Notes: a model not told the origin generated them from the letters alone. DNA of 64,000 nt from Phenylobacterium sp. NIBR 498073 (GCF_027286305.1 NZ_CP114599.1:496001-560000), one strand, 5' to 3'; numbered from the stretch's first letter, positions 56,383 to 63,985 are shown. Numbers and translations: made by a program.

Positions 56383-57054
56383 ATGCTTCGCCTCGATCAC
56401 CTGCTCGTCGGCCAGGTCGCTCCGCTTGGGCAGACCCTCAGCGGCATCGCCAAGGCGCCGGTCGCCGGCCCGCTGCGCCTGACCCCCACCGGCTTTGAGG
56501 GCGACGCCCAGGCCGACGCCCGCGTCCATGGCGGCCCGGACAAGGCGGTCCACCACTATCCGTTCGAGCACTACGAGCTCTGGCGCGCCGAGCTTGGCGC
56601 GCGTCCGGCCCTGGCCGCGCCCGGCGGCTTCGGCGAGAACCTCTCGACCCGCGGCCTTGATGAGACCCAGGTCGCGATCGGCGACGTCTTCCGCCTGGGC
56701 TCGGCGGTGATCGAGGTGTCCCAGGGCCGCCAGCCCTGCTGGAAGCTCAACCTGCGCCTCGACGTCCCGGACATGGCTCAGAAGGTTCAGTCCACCGGCC
56801 GCACCGGCTGGTACTATCGCGTGCTCGAGCCTGGCCTGGTCGCGCCCGGCGACCGGTTCGAGCTTCAGGACCGGCGCTCGCCCGACTGGACGATCCACCG
56901 GCTGTGGCGGACGCTCTATGTCGACACCCTGAACCGTGAGGAACTGGCCGCCATGGCCGCCCTCGAGCACTTGCCCGAGAGCTGGCGCAAGTACGCGCGG
57001 CGGCGGCTAGAGACGCGCCGGGTCGAGGACTGGTCCGCCCGTCTGGGCGGCTAG
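56383..57054 (+). CDS. MOSC domain-containing protein (YiiM-like)
   Basis: A 223-residue MOSC protein, the molybdenum-cofactor sulfurase C-terminal fold. TPTGFEGDAQADARVHGGPDKAVHHYPFEHYELWR and FGENLSTRGLDETQVAIGDVFRLGSAVIEVSQGRQPCWKLNLR contain the MOSC motifs and the conserved Cys that may bind sulfur or the cofactor. YiiM-type proteins reduce N-hydroxylated compounds such as 6-hydroxylaminopurine as molybdoenzymes. The gene is 14 kb from the nearest molybdoenzyme genes. Its stop overlaps the convergent GST gene by 4 bp. Confidence 0.9.
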   Translation: MLRLDHLLVGQVAPLGQTLSGIAKAPVAGPLRLTPTGFEGDAQADARVHGGPDKAVHHYPFEHYELWRAELGARPALAAPGGFGENLSTRGLDETQVAIGDVFRLGSAVIEVSQGRQPCWKLNLRLDVPDMAQKVQSTGRTGWYYRVLEPGLVAPGDRFELQDRRSPDWTIHRLWRTLYVDTLNREELAAMAALEHLPESWRKYARRRLETRRVEDWSARLGG

Positions 57055-57776
57055 GCGGCGGGCGCGGGCCGGGCGCGCTGGTTGTAGAGCAGTCCGCGCC
57101 GCCGCTCCTGCTCCTGGGGGGTGATCGACGCCGGGTCTTCGCCGGGGTCGACGACCACCGCCATGCCCCGCTGCACGGCCGGGCGCGCGCTCATCTCGTC
57201 GAACCAGCGCTTGAAGTACTTGAACTCACCCATGTCGATGCCCTGCAGCTCCCAGCTGGCGGTCCAGGGGAACGAGATCATGTCGGCGATGGAATAGTCG
57301 TCGCCGGCGATGTAGCGCCGGTCGTAGAGCCGGTTGTTCAGTACGCCGTACAGCCGGTGGACCTCGTCGTTGAAACGCCGCTGGGCGTAGGACTGGTCGC
57401 CGTGCTCGGGGGCCACGCGGCTGAAGTGGCCGCGCTCGCCGAACTTCGGACCCTGATTGGCCATCTGCCAGATCACCCACTGGATGACCTCGTACTTGCC
57501 GCGCACGTCGGCGGGCAGGAAGCGGCCGGCCTTCTCGGCCAGGTAGATCATGATCGCGCCGGACTCGAAGACGCTCAGCGGCGGGCCGCCGTCGGCCGGC
57601 GCGTGGTCGACGATCGCCGGCATGCGGTTGTTCGGCGAGATCTTCAGGAAGTCGTCGGTGAACTGGTCGCCGCGACCGATGTGCACCGGCGCGACCTTGT
57701 ACGGCAGCTCCAGCTCCTCCAGCAGGATCGTCACCTTCTTGCCGTTCGGCGTCGGCCAATAGTGGACGTCGATCAT
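57051..57776 (-). CDS. Glutathione S-transferase family protein (nu-class/YghU-YfcG-like)
   Basis: A 241-residue thioredoxin-fold GST. MIDVHYWPTPNGKKVTILLEELELPYKVAPVHIGRGDQF is the nu-class N-terminal domain, with the Asn/Thr-type active site region (TPNGKK). NNRMPAIVDHAP carries the cis-Pro and VFESGAIMIYLAEKAGRF the glutathione-gamma-Glu site. The C-terminal helical domain has QWVIWQMANQGPKFGERGHF and YSIADMISFPW. Nu-class members act as disulfide-bond reductases in oxidative stress. ATG 57776. Confidence 0.93.
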   Translation of the reverse strand: MIDVHYWPTPNGKKVTILLEELELPYKVAPVHIGRGDQFTDDFLKISPNNRMPAIVDHAPADGGPPLSVFESGAIMIYLAEKAGRFLPADVRGKYEVIQWVIWQMANQGPKFGERGHFSRVAPEHGDQSYAQRRFNDEVHRLYGVLNNRLYDRRYIAGDDYSIADMISFPWTASWELQGIDMGEFKYFKRWFDEMSARPAVQRGMAVVVDPGEDPASITPQEQERRRGLLYNQRARPAPAA

Positions 57777-57955
57777 CGCAGGCCTCTTGCAACGGGTATG
57801 GGAAGATCAGCCTAGGCCGCGCGGGCGGCCCCTCAATCGACAATTTCTGATCCGACCCTCAGCTTCCCCGGCCGGCGCGGCCGATTTCCGCCTGGCGCCA
57901 TACGGCTCCTTAACCAACCAGGCGCGAGAAACGCCACGAGAGAGGAGCGCCCAGG

Positions 57956-58321
57956 TTGAAGACCTGTCTCGTCGTCGACGACAGCCGCGTGATCCGCAAG
58001 GTCGCGCGCCGCATCCTGGAGGACATCGGCTTCGAGATCGCCGAGGCCGCCGACGGGTTGGAGGCGCTCGCCTGGTGTCGCGCGGCCATGCCCGACGCAG
58101 TGCTGCTGGATTGGAACATGCCGGCCATGTCGGGCATCGAGTTCCTGCGCATCCTGCGCCAGGAGCCGGGCGGCGAGCAGCCGACCGTGGTCTTCTGCAC
58201 CGTCGAAAACAGCGTCGAGCGGATCCGCGAGGCGCTCGACTGCGGGGCCGACGAGTACATCATGAAGCCGTTCGACGGCGACATCATCGCTGCGAAGTTC
58301 GCGCAGGTCGGGCTGGCATGA
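57956..58321 (+). CDS. CheY-like single-domain response regulator
   Basis: A 121-residue receiver: TCLVVDDSRVIRKVARRILED holds the acidic pair, AVLLDWNMPAMSGIEFL the phospho-Asp at ~52, VVFCTVENSVERI the Thr/Ser position and YIMKPFDGDII the invariant Lys. It begins at TTG 57956 with AGAGGAG about ten bases upstream. Its stop overlaps the start of the cheR gene (ATGA), so both are made together. It is a chemotaxis-type or c-di-GMP-linked output regulator; no cheA is nearby. The same pair sits near the stress locus in Caulobacter as far as I recall. Confidence 0.92.
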   Translation: MKTCLVVDDSRVIRKVARRILEDIGFEIAEAADGLEALAWCRAAMPDAVLLDWNMPAMSGIEFLRILRQEPGGEQPTVVFCTVENSVERIREALDCGADEYIMKPFDGDIIAAKFAQVGLA

Positions 58322-59145
58322 CGCTGGGTGACCGCGAACTGGTGGCTCAGCTCTGCGCGGCGCGCGCGGGCGTGCGGGTCGATCCTCAAAAGACCTATCT
58401 GATCGAGAGCCGGCTGGCGCCGCTGGCCCGTCGCGAGGGCTTCGGCAGCATCGGCGACATGCTGGCCCTGCTGCGCGAGCGGCGCGAGGAAAGGCTGGCC
58501 TGGTCGATCGTCGAGGCCATGGCCCAGTCGGAAAGCGCCTTCTTCCGCGACCGCGAGCCGTTCACCTTGTTCCGCGACGAGGTGCTGCCGTCCCTGGCGC
58601 GGCTGCGCGGCGCCGAGCCGGTGCGCATCTGGTCGGCGGCCTGCGCCTCCGGCCAGGAGGTCTATTCGCTGGCGATGATCGTCGAGGACGAGCGCGGCCG
58701 CCTGCCGGGCCTTAAGGTCGAGCTGTTCGGCACCGACATCGGCGAGCGCCAGCTCGAAAAGGCTCAGAGCGGGCTCTACACCCAGTTCGAGATTCAGCGC
58801 GGTCTGCCGATCCGCCAGCTGATCCGCCATTTCGAACCGTCGGACGACATGTGGCGGGTGTCGCCGCGCCTGCGCCAGATGATCCGCTGGCGGCGGGTCA
58901 ACCTGGTCGCCGACCTCAGCACGGCCGGCCGCTTCGACGTGATCTTCTGCCGCTATGTGCTCTCGACCCTGGTCGAGCCGATGAAGGGGCGGCTGCTCAT
59001 CAACCTGGCGCGGGCCCTGAGCCCGGACGGCTTCCTGTTCCTGGGCGAGCAGGAATCGGCGGCGGGGCTGTCGGACGCTTTCGAGCCGGTCGCCGGTCGA
59101 CCCGGCCTGTACGCCCGCAATCCAGCCTACCGCGTCGCCGCCTAG
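58318..59145 (+). CDS. cheR: CheR-type protein-glutamate O-methyltransferase
   Basis: A 275-residue SAM-dependent methyltransferase of the CheR family, which methylates chemoreceptor glutamates. The N-terminal helical domain (KTYLIESRLAPLARREGF) is followed by the catalytic core: ESAFFRDREPFTLF, RIWSAACASGQEVYSLAMI (SAM-binding motif), ELFGTDIGERQLEKAQSGLY and FDVIFCRYVLSTL. The usual CRNV reads CRYV. ATG 58318 overlaps the cheY stop. With no receptors or cheB in the window, targets lie elsewhere and the role could be non-chemotactic. Confidence 0.92.
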   Translation: MTLGDRELVAQLCAARAGVRVDPQKTYLIESRLAPLARREGFGSIGDMLALLRERREERLAWSIVEAMAQSESAFFRDREPFTLFRDEVLPSLARLRGAEPVRIWSAACASGQEVYSLAMIVEDERGRLPGLKVELFGTDIGERQLEKAQSGLYTQFEIQRGLPIRQLIRHFEPSDDMWRVSPRLRQMIRWRRVNLVADLSTAGRFDVIFCRYVLSTLVEPMKGRLLINLARALSPDGFLFLGEQESAAGLSDAFEPVAGRPGLYARNPAYRVAA

Positions 59146-59258
59146 GCCCCAGGGGCGATGGCGGACTCCGAACGCGCGAAAGCCGCCACCCGGCGCTTGT
59201 GGCGGGGTGACGGTCTCAACGCTTCGTCACGGCGGCGGGCCGCCGAATGGAAGCAGCC

Positions 59259-59396
59259 CTACTTCTTGGCGTCTTCGGCGGTATTGGTCACAGCCTGTCC
59301 GGCGGCCTTCACGTCCTTGCCGGCCCCGGACACGGTATTGCAGGCGGTGACGGAAAGACTGGCGGCGAGAACCGCGAGGATCACGAACTTACGCAT
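59259..59396 (-). CDS. ecn: Entericidin A/B family lipoprotein
   Basis: A 45-residue lipoprotein read on the complementary strand: MRKFVILAVLAASLSVTACN, then TVSGAGKDVKAAGQAVTNTA and EDAKK. The lipobox VTAC gives a lipidated Cys at ~19. NTVSGAGKDVKAAG is the entericidin signature. These small envelope lipoproteins are made under osmotic or stationary-phase stress and are common EcfG targets. AGGGGAG lies seven bases before ATG 59396, and a perfect GGAAC-N16-CGTT promoter lies 33-57 bp upstream, within the end of phyK. Confidence 0.93.
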   Translation of the reverse strand: MRKFVILAVLAASLSVTACNTVSGAGKDVKAAGQAVTNTAEDAKK

Positions 59397-59428
59397 GAGA
59401 GATCTCCCCTTGATTGCGCACCGAGGCT

Positions 59429-59453
59429 AACGGTCAAGCCGCGGCCTGGTTCC
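59429..59453 (-). promoter_or_regulatory. SigT/EcfG promoter of the entericidin gene
   Basis: On the complementary strand GGAAC (59453-59449), a 16-base spacer and CGTT (59432-59429) match the EcfG consensus exactly. The promoter overlaps the last codons of phyK and would give a leader of roughly 25 nt. Confidence 0.8.
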
Positions 59454-61158
59454 CTCGCGCGGCGGGGCGCCGACCGGCCTGCTCGTCCATCGGGGTGGGG
59501 AAGATCAGGCGGGCGGTGATGCCGCCCTGGTCGTTGCGTACGACCTCGGACCGGCCGCGCAGCTGACGGCCGAAGGCGGTCATCAGGGTGCGGCCGACGC
59601 CGGAAGTGGTCAGGGCGTCGGGCGGCGCATCGCCGTCGTCGCTGATCTCCAGCTCGGCCTCGTCGCCGCGGACGATGAAGTTGACCCGCAGGGTGCCGCC
59701 GCGCCCGGCGAAGGCGTGCTTCTGGGCGTTGGTCACCGCCTCGACCGCGAACAGCGCCAGCGGCGCCAGCCGGTCGGGGTCGATGACCAGGTCGTCGACG
59801 TGGATCTCGGTCCGCACATTGGCGCCGTGGCTGATGTCGGCGGCGATCAGCTGGGCGGTCAGCTCCTCAAGGAAGGTCCGCAGGTCGACCCGCTTCAGAT
59901 CGGGGCCCTGGTAGAGCGCCCGGTAGATCAGGGCCAGCGCGGTGATCCGCTGGCGGGTGTCGGACATCGCCGCCCGCGCCGCCGGGTCGGTCAGGGCCCG
60001 CTGCTGCATGTTCAGCAGCGAGGAGATGACCTGCAGGTTGTTCTTCACCCGGTGGTGGATTTCGCGCATCAGGTCGTCCTTCTGCGCCAGGGATTCGCGC
60101 AAGGACGCGTCGCGTCCGACGATGGCGTCGGCCATGTCCTCCAGCGTCTCGGCCAGGTCGCGGATCTCCGGCGGGGCCTGGTCGGCCTGCACCGGCCGCA
60201 CGCTGAACCGGCCGCGGGCGTAGAGCGCGGCGATGCGCTGCAGATAGGCGATCCAGCGGATCACCACCCGCTCGGTCACCACCGACACCGCCACCAGCGC
60301 CAGGATGAAGGTCAGGATCGGGAAGACGATGCTGGTCAGCGGGTTCAGCGTCGCCCACGAGAACAGCCCGCCCGAGCGCGCTGACAGGATCACGAACAGT
60401 TCGTCGCCGACCAGCGGCGCGGCCGAATAGACCCGTCGCTGGCCGCGTGCGTCGCGCGCGTACCAGACCATCGAGCCCTGTTTCAGGGCCTGGGCCCGCC
60501 AGTCGCTGGGCAGGACCGGGAAGGCCTCCTTGTCGGTGGCGTTGATATAGGTGCCCTGGCCGTCGGTCAGGGCGACCTCGGAGTGCTGCGGCAGCGAGCG
60601 GTCGGCTGTGCGCGGGGCCAGGCTCTCCAGCGAGATCACCGCCACCAGCGCGCCGTCGAAGCCGACCCGCGGATCGTGCGCGGGCACCGCCGCCAGCAGC
60701 GCCGGCACGGTGGCGTAGTTGGCGCCCGGGTCGCGGGTGATCACCAGGCTGTCGCCCTTGGACAGGCTCTGGAACCAGGGGCGGCTGGCCCGGGCCATGT
60801 CGGCCGGCACGTCGCCGGCCGCGCAGGCCACCCGGCCGCGCCGGTCGAAGCGGATCAGGTTGTGGTAGCCGGGAATGCGGTGGGTCACCTCGGCCAGCCG
60901 CTGGGCGCAGTTGAAGCCGACCGAGCCGGGGGCCAGCGTCTCCAGCAGGATGTCGGCGGCCTCCATGCGCGCGCGGGCGGTGGCGGCGCTGCGCTCCGAG
61001 GCCGCGGCCAGGTCCTCGCGCAGCTGGACGCCCTCACGCCGGAACGAGATCGCCGATTGCAGGATGCCGAGGATCAGTACGGGCAGGAGCGCGGCCGCCA
61101 GCGCCGCCGTCAGGCGGACCCGGATGGTGGAAAGCGATCCCCAGGGCGTGCCGTCCAT
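59434..61158 (-). CDS. phyK: Sensor histidine kinase PhyK (HisKA_2/HWE type)
   Basis: A 574-residue membrane kinase that phosphorylates PhyR to release the general stress response. Helix 1 (LTAALAAALLPVLILGILQSA) and helix 2 (LTSIVFPILTFILALVAVSVV) bound a periplasmic sensor of ~240 residues. A HAMP-like segment, then the HisKA_2 box with HHRVKNNLQVISSLLNMQQRAL (phospho-His ~369) and the ATPase domain follow (FAVEAVTNAQKHAF, GVGRTLMTAFGRQL). It lies 12 bp after sigT in the same transcript direction, the order known for Caulobacter. The signal it senses is not visible. Confidence 0.93.
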   Translation of the reverse strand: MDGTPWGSLSTIRVRLTAALAAALLPVLILGILQSAISFRREGVQLREDLAAASERSAATARARMEAADILLETLAPGSVGFNCAQRLAEVTHRIPGYHNLIRFDRRGRVACAAGDVPADMARASRPWFQSLSKGDSLVITRDPGANYATVPALLAAVPAHDPRVGFDGALVAVISLESLAPRTADRSLPQHSEVALTDGQGTYINATDKEAFPVLPSDWRAQALKQGSMVWYARDARGQRRVYSAAPLVGDELFVILSARSGGLFSWATLNPLTSIVFPILTFILALVAVSVVTERVVIRWIAYLQRIAALYARGRFSVRPVQADQAPPEIRDLAETLEDMADAIVGRDASLRESLAQKDDLMREIHHRVKNNLQVISSLLNMQQRALTDPAARAAMSDTRQRITALALIYRALYQGPDLKRVDLRTFLEELTAQLIAADISHGANVRTEIHVDDLVIDPDRLAPLALFAVEAVTNAQKHAFAGRGGTLRVNFIVRGDEAELEISDDGDAPPDALTTSGVGRTLMTAFGRQLRGRSEVVRNDQGGITARLIFPTPMDEQAGRRPAARGNQAAA

Positions 61159-61170
61159 GCTTCCGCCCTA

Positions 61171-61776
61171 TCAGCGAGCGGTGCTCAACCGCTCCGCGTC
61201 CGCCAGGATGGCGCTCATGGCGTCGCCGGCTGCGCTTCCATCCCGCTCATAGCTCCCGTCCTCGAGAATGCTGTGCAGCGCCTTGCGCGCGCGGCTGACC
61301 CGGCTCTTCACCGTGCCGACGGCGCAGCCGCAGATCTCGGCGGCCTCCTCGTAGGCGAAGCCGCCGGCCCCGACCAGGATCAGCGCCTCGCGCTGCTCGG
61401 CCGGCAATTGGGCGAGGGACAGCCGCAGTTCGTCCAGCGCCACCGGCGCTTCGGGATCGTCCACCGCCACCAGGGTCCGCTCGGCGGCTTCCTGGTCCAG
61501 CTGGCTCTGGCGCCACGAGCGCCGCTTCTCGGAATAGAACTGGTTGCGCAGGATCATGAAGGTCCAGGCCTTCATGTTGGTGCCCATCTGGAAACTGCTG
61601 CGCGCGTCCCAGGCCTTCATCATGGCGTCCTGCGCCAGGTCGTCTGCGCTGGCCGGATCCCCGGCCAGGGTCCGGGCGAAGGCGCGCAGGTGGGGGATCA
61701 GTTTGACCAGCTCGCGCTTGAACGCGTCGTCGTCCGCCTGGGTGTTCGTCGGCCGGGCCTTGCTGTGCTCGGCCAT
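61171..61776 (-). CDS. sigT: EcfG-type general stress sigma factor SigT
   Basis: A 201-residue ECF sigma factor that directs RNA polymerase to general stress promoters. Region 2 spans LIPHLRAFARTLAGDPASADDLAQDAMMKAW and TNMKAWTFMILRNQFYSEKRR. Region 4 is LPAEQREALILVGAGGFAYEEAAEICGCAVGTVKSRVSRARKAL. The spacer between regions 2 and 4 and the C-terminus are typical of EcfG. ATG 61776 shares one base with the nepR stop, giving tight coupling of sigma and anti-sigma. It recognises GGAAC-N16/17-CGTT, which is found four times here. Confidence 0.96.
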   Translation of the reverse strand: MAEHSKARPTNTQADDDAFKRELVKLIPHLRAFARTLAGDPASADDLAQDAMMKAWDARSSFQMGTNMKAWTFMILRNQFYSEKRRSWRQSQLDQEAAERTLVAVDDPEAPVALDELRLSLAQLPAEQREALILVGAGGFAYEEAAEICGCAVGTVKSRVSRARKALHSILEDGSYERDGSAAGDAMSAILADAERLSTAR

Positions 61777-61964
61777 CAGCCGTTCTCCGCTGACTTCTTG
61801 TCCGCTTGTCGAAGAATGGCGAGGAATTCCTCGGGCACAGGTTCGCTGACGACCTCGTCGAACATCTGGCGCAGGCGCACCCCAATGGCCTGTTGGCGCA
61901 GGCGGGCTTCGTCCAGCGCAGCAGGCGCTCGGCGACGGTCCTCTGTGGCACGCTGTTCTATCAT
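61776..61964 (-). CDS. nepR: Anti-sigma factor NepR
   Basis: A 62-residue anti-sigma factor that holds SigT until phosphorylated PhyR takes it away. The two-helix core is plain: AIGVRLRQMFDEVVSEPVPEEFLAIL, followed by RQADKK. The N-terminal ~30 residues are charged and probably disordered, as in other NepR proteins. ATG 61964 (MIEQRATEDRRR) is the most likely start. An ATG at 62060 would lie almost at the predicted transcription start and add 32 residues without family similarity. It is first in the nepR-sigT-phyK unit. Confidence 0.9.
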   Translation of the reverse strand: MIEQRATEDRRRAPAALDEARLRQQAIGVRLRQMFDEVVSEPVPEEFLAILRQADKKSAENG

Positions 61965-62075
61965 GGCCTCGGCGCCCGGCTTTCGCTGAGCCCGCCCCCT
62001 CGGTTCGTCCTGGTCGCCCGTCAACGCCTCACCCCACCCAGGGTTCCAAACTGTAGACATAATAGCGCTGAGGAA

Positions 62076-62114
62076 AACCTCGTTCTGACGGAACCGGTTC
62101 CCAAGGCCTACGTT
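62076..62114. promoter_or_regulatory. Divergent SigT/EcfG promoters sharing a palindromic -35 (phyR and nepR-sigT)
   Basis: GGAACCGGTTCC (62090-62101) is a perfect palindrome. Rightward, GGAAC, 16 bases, CGTT (62111-62114) is a consensus EcfG promoter for phyR. Leftward, GGAAC (62101-62097), 17 bases, GGTT (62079-62076) is a near-consensus promoter for nepR-sigT. The two -35 elements overlap by two bases on opposite strands. Confidence 0.8.
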
Positions 62115-62187
62115 CGGGCACATGATGGACCTGCCCAGGGAGCCAATCCTGGTCGGCTGCATCGAACTCGAGAGGGAGGAGTTTGAT

Positions 62188-62979
62188 TTGAGTCTTCTTG
62201 CCCGACTGGCGCCGCACCTGCCGTATGTACGGCGCTATGCCCGCGCTTTGACTGGCGACCAGACGACTGGCGACCACTATGTTCGCGTCGCGCTGGAAGC
62301 GCTTGCGGCCGGCGATCGGGTGCTGGAGGCCAATCTGACGCCTCGGGTGGCGCTGTATCACGTGTTCCACGCGATCTGGCTGACCAGCGGCGCGCAGCTC
62401 GAGGCGCCGGGCGAGGAGGGCGGCGACGACGCCAGCCAGCGGCTGATGCGCATCGCCCCGCGCTCGCGCCAGGCGTTCCTGCTCACTGCGCTCGAAGGCT
62501 TCACCCCGTCCGAGGCCGCCCAGATCCTGGGCGTGGAGTTCGGCGAGGTCGAGCGGCTGATCGCCGAGGCCCAGGCCGAGATCGACGCCGAGCTGGCCAC
62601 CGACGTGCTGATCATCGAGGACGAGCCGGTCATCGCCGCCGACATCGAGGCCCTCGTCACCGAGATCGGCCATACCGTGGTCGACATCGCTGCGACCCGC
62701 ACCGAGGCGGTCGACGCCGTCGCCCGCAAGACCCCGGGCCTGGTGCTGGCCGACATCCAGCTGGCTGACGGCTCGTCGGGCATTGACGCGGTCAAGGACA
62801 TCCTCGCCCGTCATGACGTGCCGGTGATCTTCATCACCGCCTTCCCCGAGCGCCTGCTGACTGGCGAGCGTCCGGAGCCGACCTTCCTGATCACCAAGCC
62901 GTTCCAGCCGGAGACCGTGAAGGCGGCCATCGGTCAGGCGCTGTTCTTCCATCCGCGCAACACCCGCAAGGCGGCCTAG
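62188..62979 (+). CDS. phyR: General stress response regulator PhyR (sigma-mimic plus receiver)
   Basis: A 263-residue anti-anti-sigma factor. Residues 1-~120 mimic an ECF sigma factor (SLLARLAPHLPYVRRYARAL, FLLTALEGFTPSEAAQILGVEFGEVERLIAEAQ). The receiver follows with DVLIIEDEPVIAADIEALV, phospho-Asp ~189 in LVLADIQLADG, FITAFPE and TKPFQPETVKAAI. Phosphorylation exposes the mimic so it binds NepR. I chose TTG 62188, which has GGAGGAG six bases upstream and gives the family N-terminus. ATG 62122 would coincide with the predicted transcription start and add 22 unrelated residues. Confidence 0.95.
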   Translation: MSLLARLAPHLPYVRRYARALTGDQTTGDHYVRVALEALAAGDRVLEANLTPRVALYHVFHAIWLTSGAQLEAPGEEGGDDASQRLMRIAPRSRQAFLLTALEGFTPSEAAQILGVEFGEVERLIAEAQAEIDAELATDVLIIEDEPVIAADIEALVTEIGHTVVDIAATRTEAVDAVARKTPGLVLADIQLADGSSGIDAVKDILARHDVPVIFITAFPERLLTGERPEPTFLITKPFQPETVKAAIGQALFFHPRNTRKAA

Positions 62980-62999
62980 GCGCGCCGCGGGCGGCCGCC

Positions 63000-63278
63000 C
63001 TAGCGGACGCTCGCGGCCCCGTCCGGCGTCGGCGTGCTCTGCAGGGTGCCGTGGGCCGGTTCGCCGAGGTCGAACGACTGGGCCGTGCGCACCGCGCCGG
63101 CCTTGCTGGCTGGCGTCGCCGCCTGCTCGCCCGCTCGCCACGACCATGCGCCGAACAGCGCCAGGGCGGCCAGGGCGGTGGACACCGCCAGCACCCAGAA
63201 CATGTGCACGCCGATGCGTCCTTGCCGCGCACGCGTCGCGTTCAGCGCGGCTCGGGTGGTGGAGCGGGTCGTGGCCAT
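63000..63278 (-). CDS. Small single-pass membrane protein, candidate SigT regulon member
   Basis: A 92-residue protein: a basic N-terminus (ATTRSTTRAALNATRARQGR), one membrane helix (MFWVLAVSTALAALALFGAW at residues ~25-45) and a hydrophilic, probably periplasmic tail rich in Ala, Thr and Pro. AGGAGG lies about nine bases before ATG 63278. It follows another small membrane gene after 20 bp and shares its EcfG-type promoter. Convergent with phyR (20-bp gap). No family recognised. Confidence 0.75.
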   Translation of the reverse strand: MATTRSTTRAALNATRARQGRIGVHMFWVLAVSTALAALALFGAWSWRAGEQAATPASKAGAVRTAQSFDLGEPAHGTLQSTPTPDGAASVR

Positions 63279-63298
63279 ATGGCGTCGCCTCCTGAGGT

Positions 63299-63499
63299 CT
63301 AGAACGGCAATCGGTCGAGCGGGCCAGGGGGCGTCGGACGGGCGGCGTCGCCGCGGACCACCGACATCTGGCCGAGCAAGGCGCCGGCCAGCGCCACCGA
63401 CAGGATCACCGCCAGCGCCCACCAGCGGCGGCGCAGCGAATGACCGTGATCCTCCTGCGCGCCAATTGCGCCGAAGCGCTCGTTCCGCTCATGGATCAT
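63299..63499 (-). CDS. Small single-pass membrane protein behind an EcfG-type promoter
   Basis: A 66-residue protein, MIHERNERFGAIGAQEDHGH, then basic residues, a membrane helix (WWALAVILSVALAGALLGQM) and a short tail VVRGDAARPTPPGPLDRLPF. GGGGAGAGG stands just before ATG 63499. A GGAAC-N17-CGTT promoter lies 45-70 bp upstream with no other gene between, so it and the following 92-residue gene are probably controlled by SigT. Function unknown; the position beside phyR suggests a role in envelope stress. Confidence 0.78.
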   Translation of the reverse strand: MIHERNERFGAIGAQEDHGHSLRRRWWALAVILSVALAGALLGQMSVVRGDAARPTPPGPLDRLPF

Positions 63500-63543
63500 G
63501 GCCTCTCCCCTGACCAGGCGGACGAACTTGCCCGCGTCTGGCT

Positions 63544-63569
63544 AACGTTCCGCAGGGGGCGGGCGTTCC
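63544..63569 (-). promoter_or_regulatory. SigT/EcfG-type promoter of the small membrane protein pair
   Basis: On the complementary strand GGAAC (63569-63565), a 17-base spacer and CGTT (63547-63544). It points to the gene starting at 63499 with a predicted leader of ~38 nt. Confidence 0.75.
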
Positions 63570-63630
63570 GCACGCGATTTTGCGCGCCGGCGGGGTTCGA
63601 CAAGCGCGCGCCGGGCCTTATCTATAGGCC

Positions 63631-63948
63631 ATGAAGAGGACCAAGCTTTTCGCCGGCGCCTTCGCGGCGCTCACCCTGGCCGGGACCGCCCAGGCCCAGG
63701 CCCCCGCCGCGCTGGAGGGCAAGATCGTGCGCGGCCAGGACGGCGTCGTGCTCGGCGTCGTCGAGCGCGTGACCTATCGCGACAACGGCGCGCCCGCCCA
63801 GGTGCTGGTGCGGCCCAAGGGACCGCCGACCGCCGGCCCGCGCAGCCTCTCCTACAGCGCGCTGCGCCAGGAGGGCGGCGAGCTCACCGCACCGCTGACC
63901 CAGGCGGAGTTCAACGCCATGCCGGCGGTCAACGTCGCGCCGAAATAG
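63631..63948 (+). CDS. Secreted small protein, unknown (possible PRC-barrel-like)
   Basis: A 105-residue exported protein. The signal peptide MKRTKLFAGAFAALTLAGTA ends at AQAQ|A. The mature part GKIVRGQDGVVLGVVERVTYRDNGAPAQVLVRP resembles a PRC-barrel strand pattern (residue-poor beta structure after G-x-VLG-VE), but the match is loose. The C-terminus (APLTQAEFNAMPAVNV) is like tails of small periplasmic proteins of this group. A TTCGAC/TATCTA pair with 17-bp spacing just upstream could give an almost leaderless message. It runs divergently from the small membrane pair. Confidence 0.75.
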   Translation: MKRTKLFAGAFAALTLAGTAQAQAPAALEGKIVRGQDGVVLGVVERVTYRDNGAPAQVLVRPKGPPTAGPRSLSYSALRQEGGELTAPLTQAEFNAMPAVNVAPK

Positions 63949-63985
63949 GCCAGGCTAACCGCCGCGAAAAAAATCGCGCGGTGCG

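Noticed and set aside
59183..59206. CCGCCAC/GTGGCGG inverted repeat after cheR as a terminator
   Set aside because: The stem is only 7 bp with a 9-base loop and no T-run; it could be either chance in GC-rich DNA or a weak stop.
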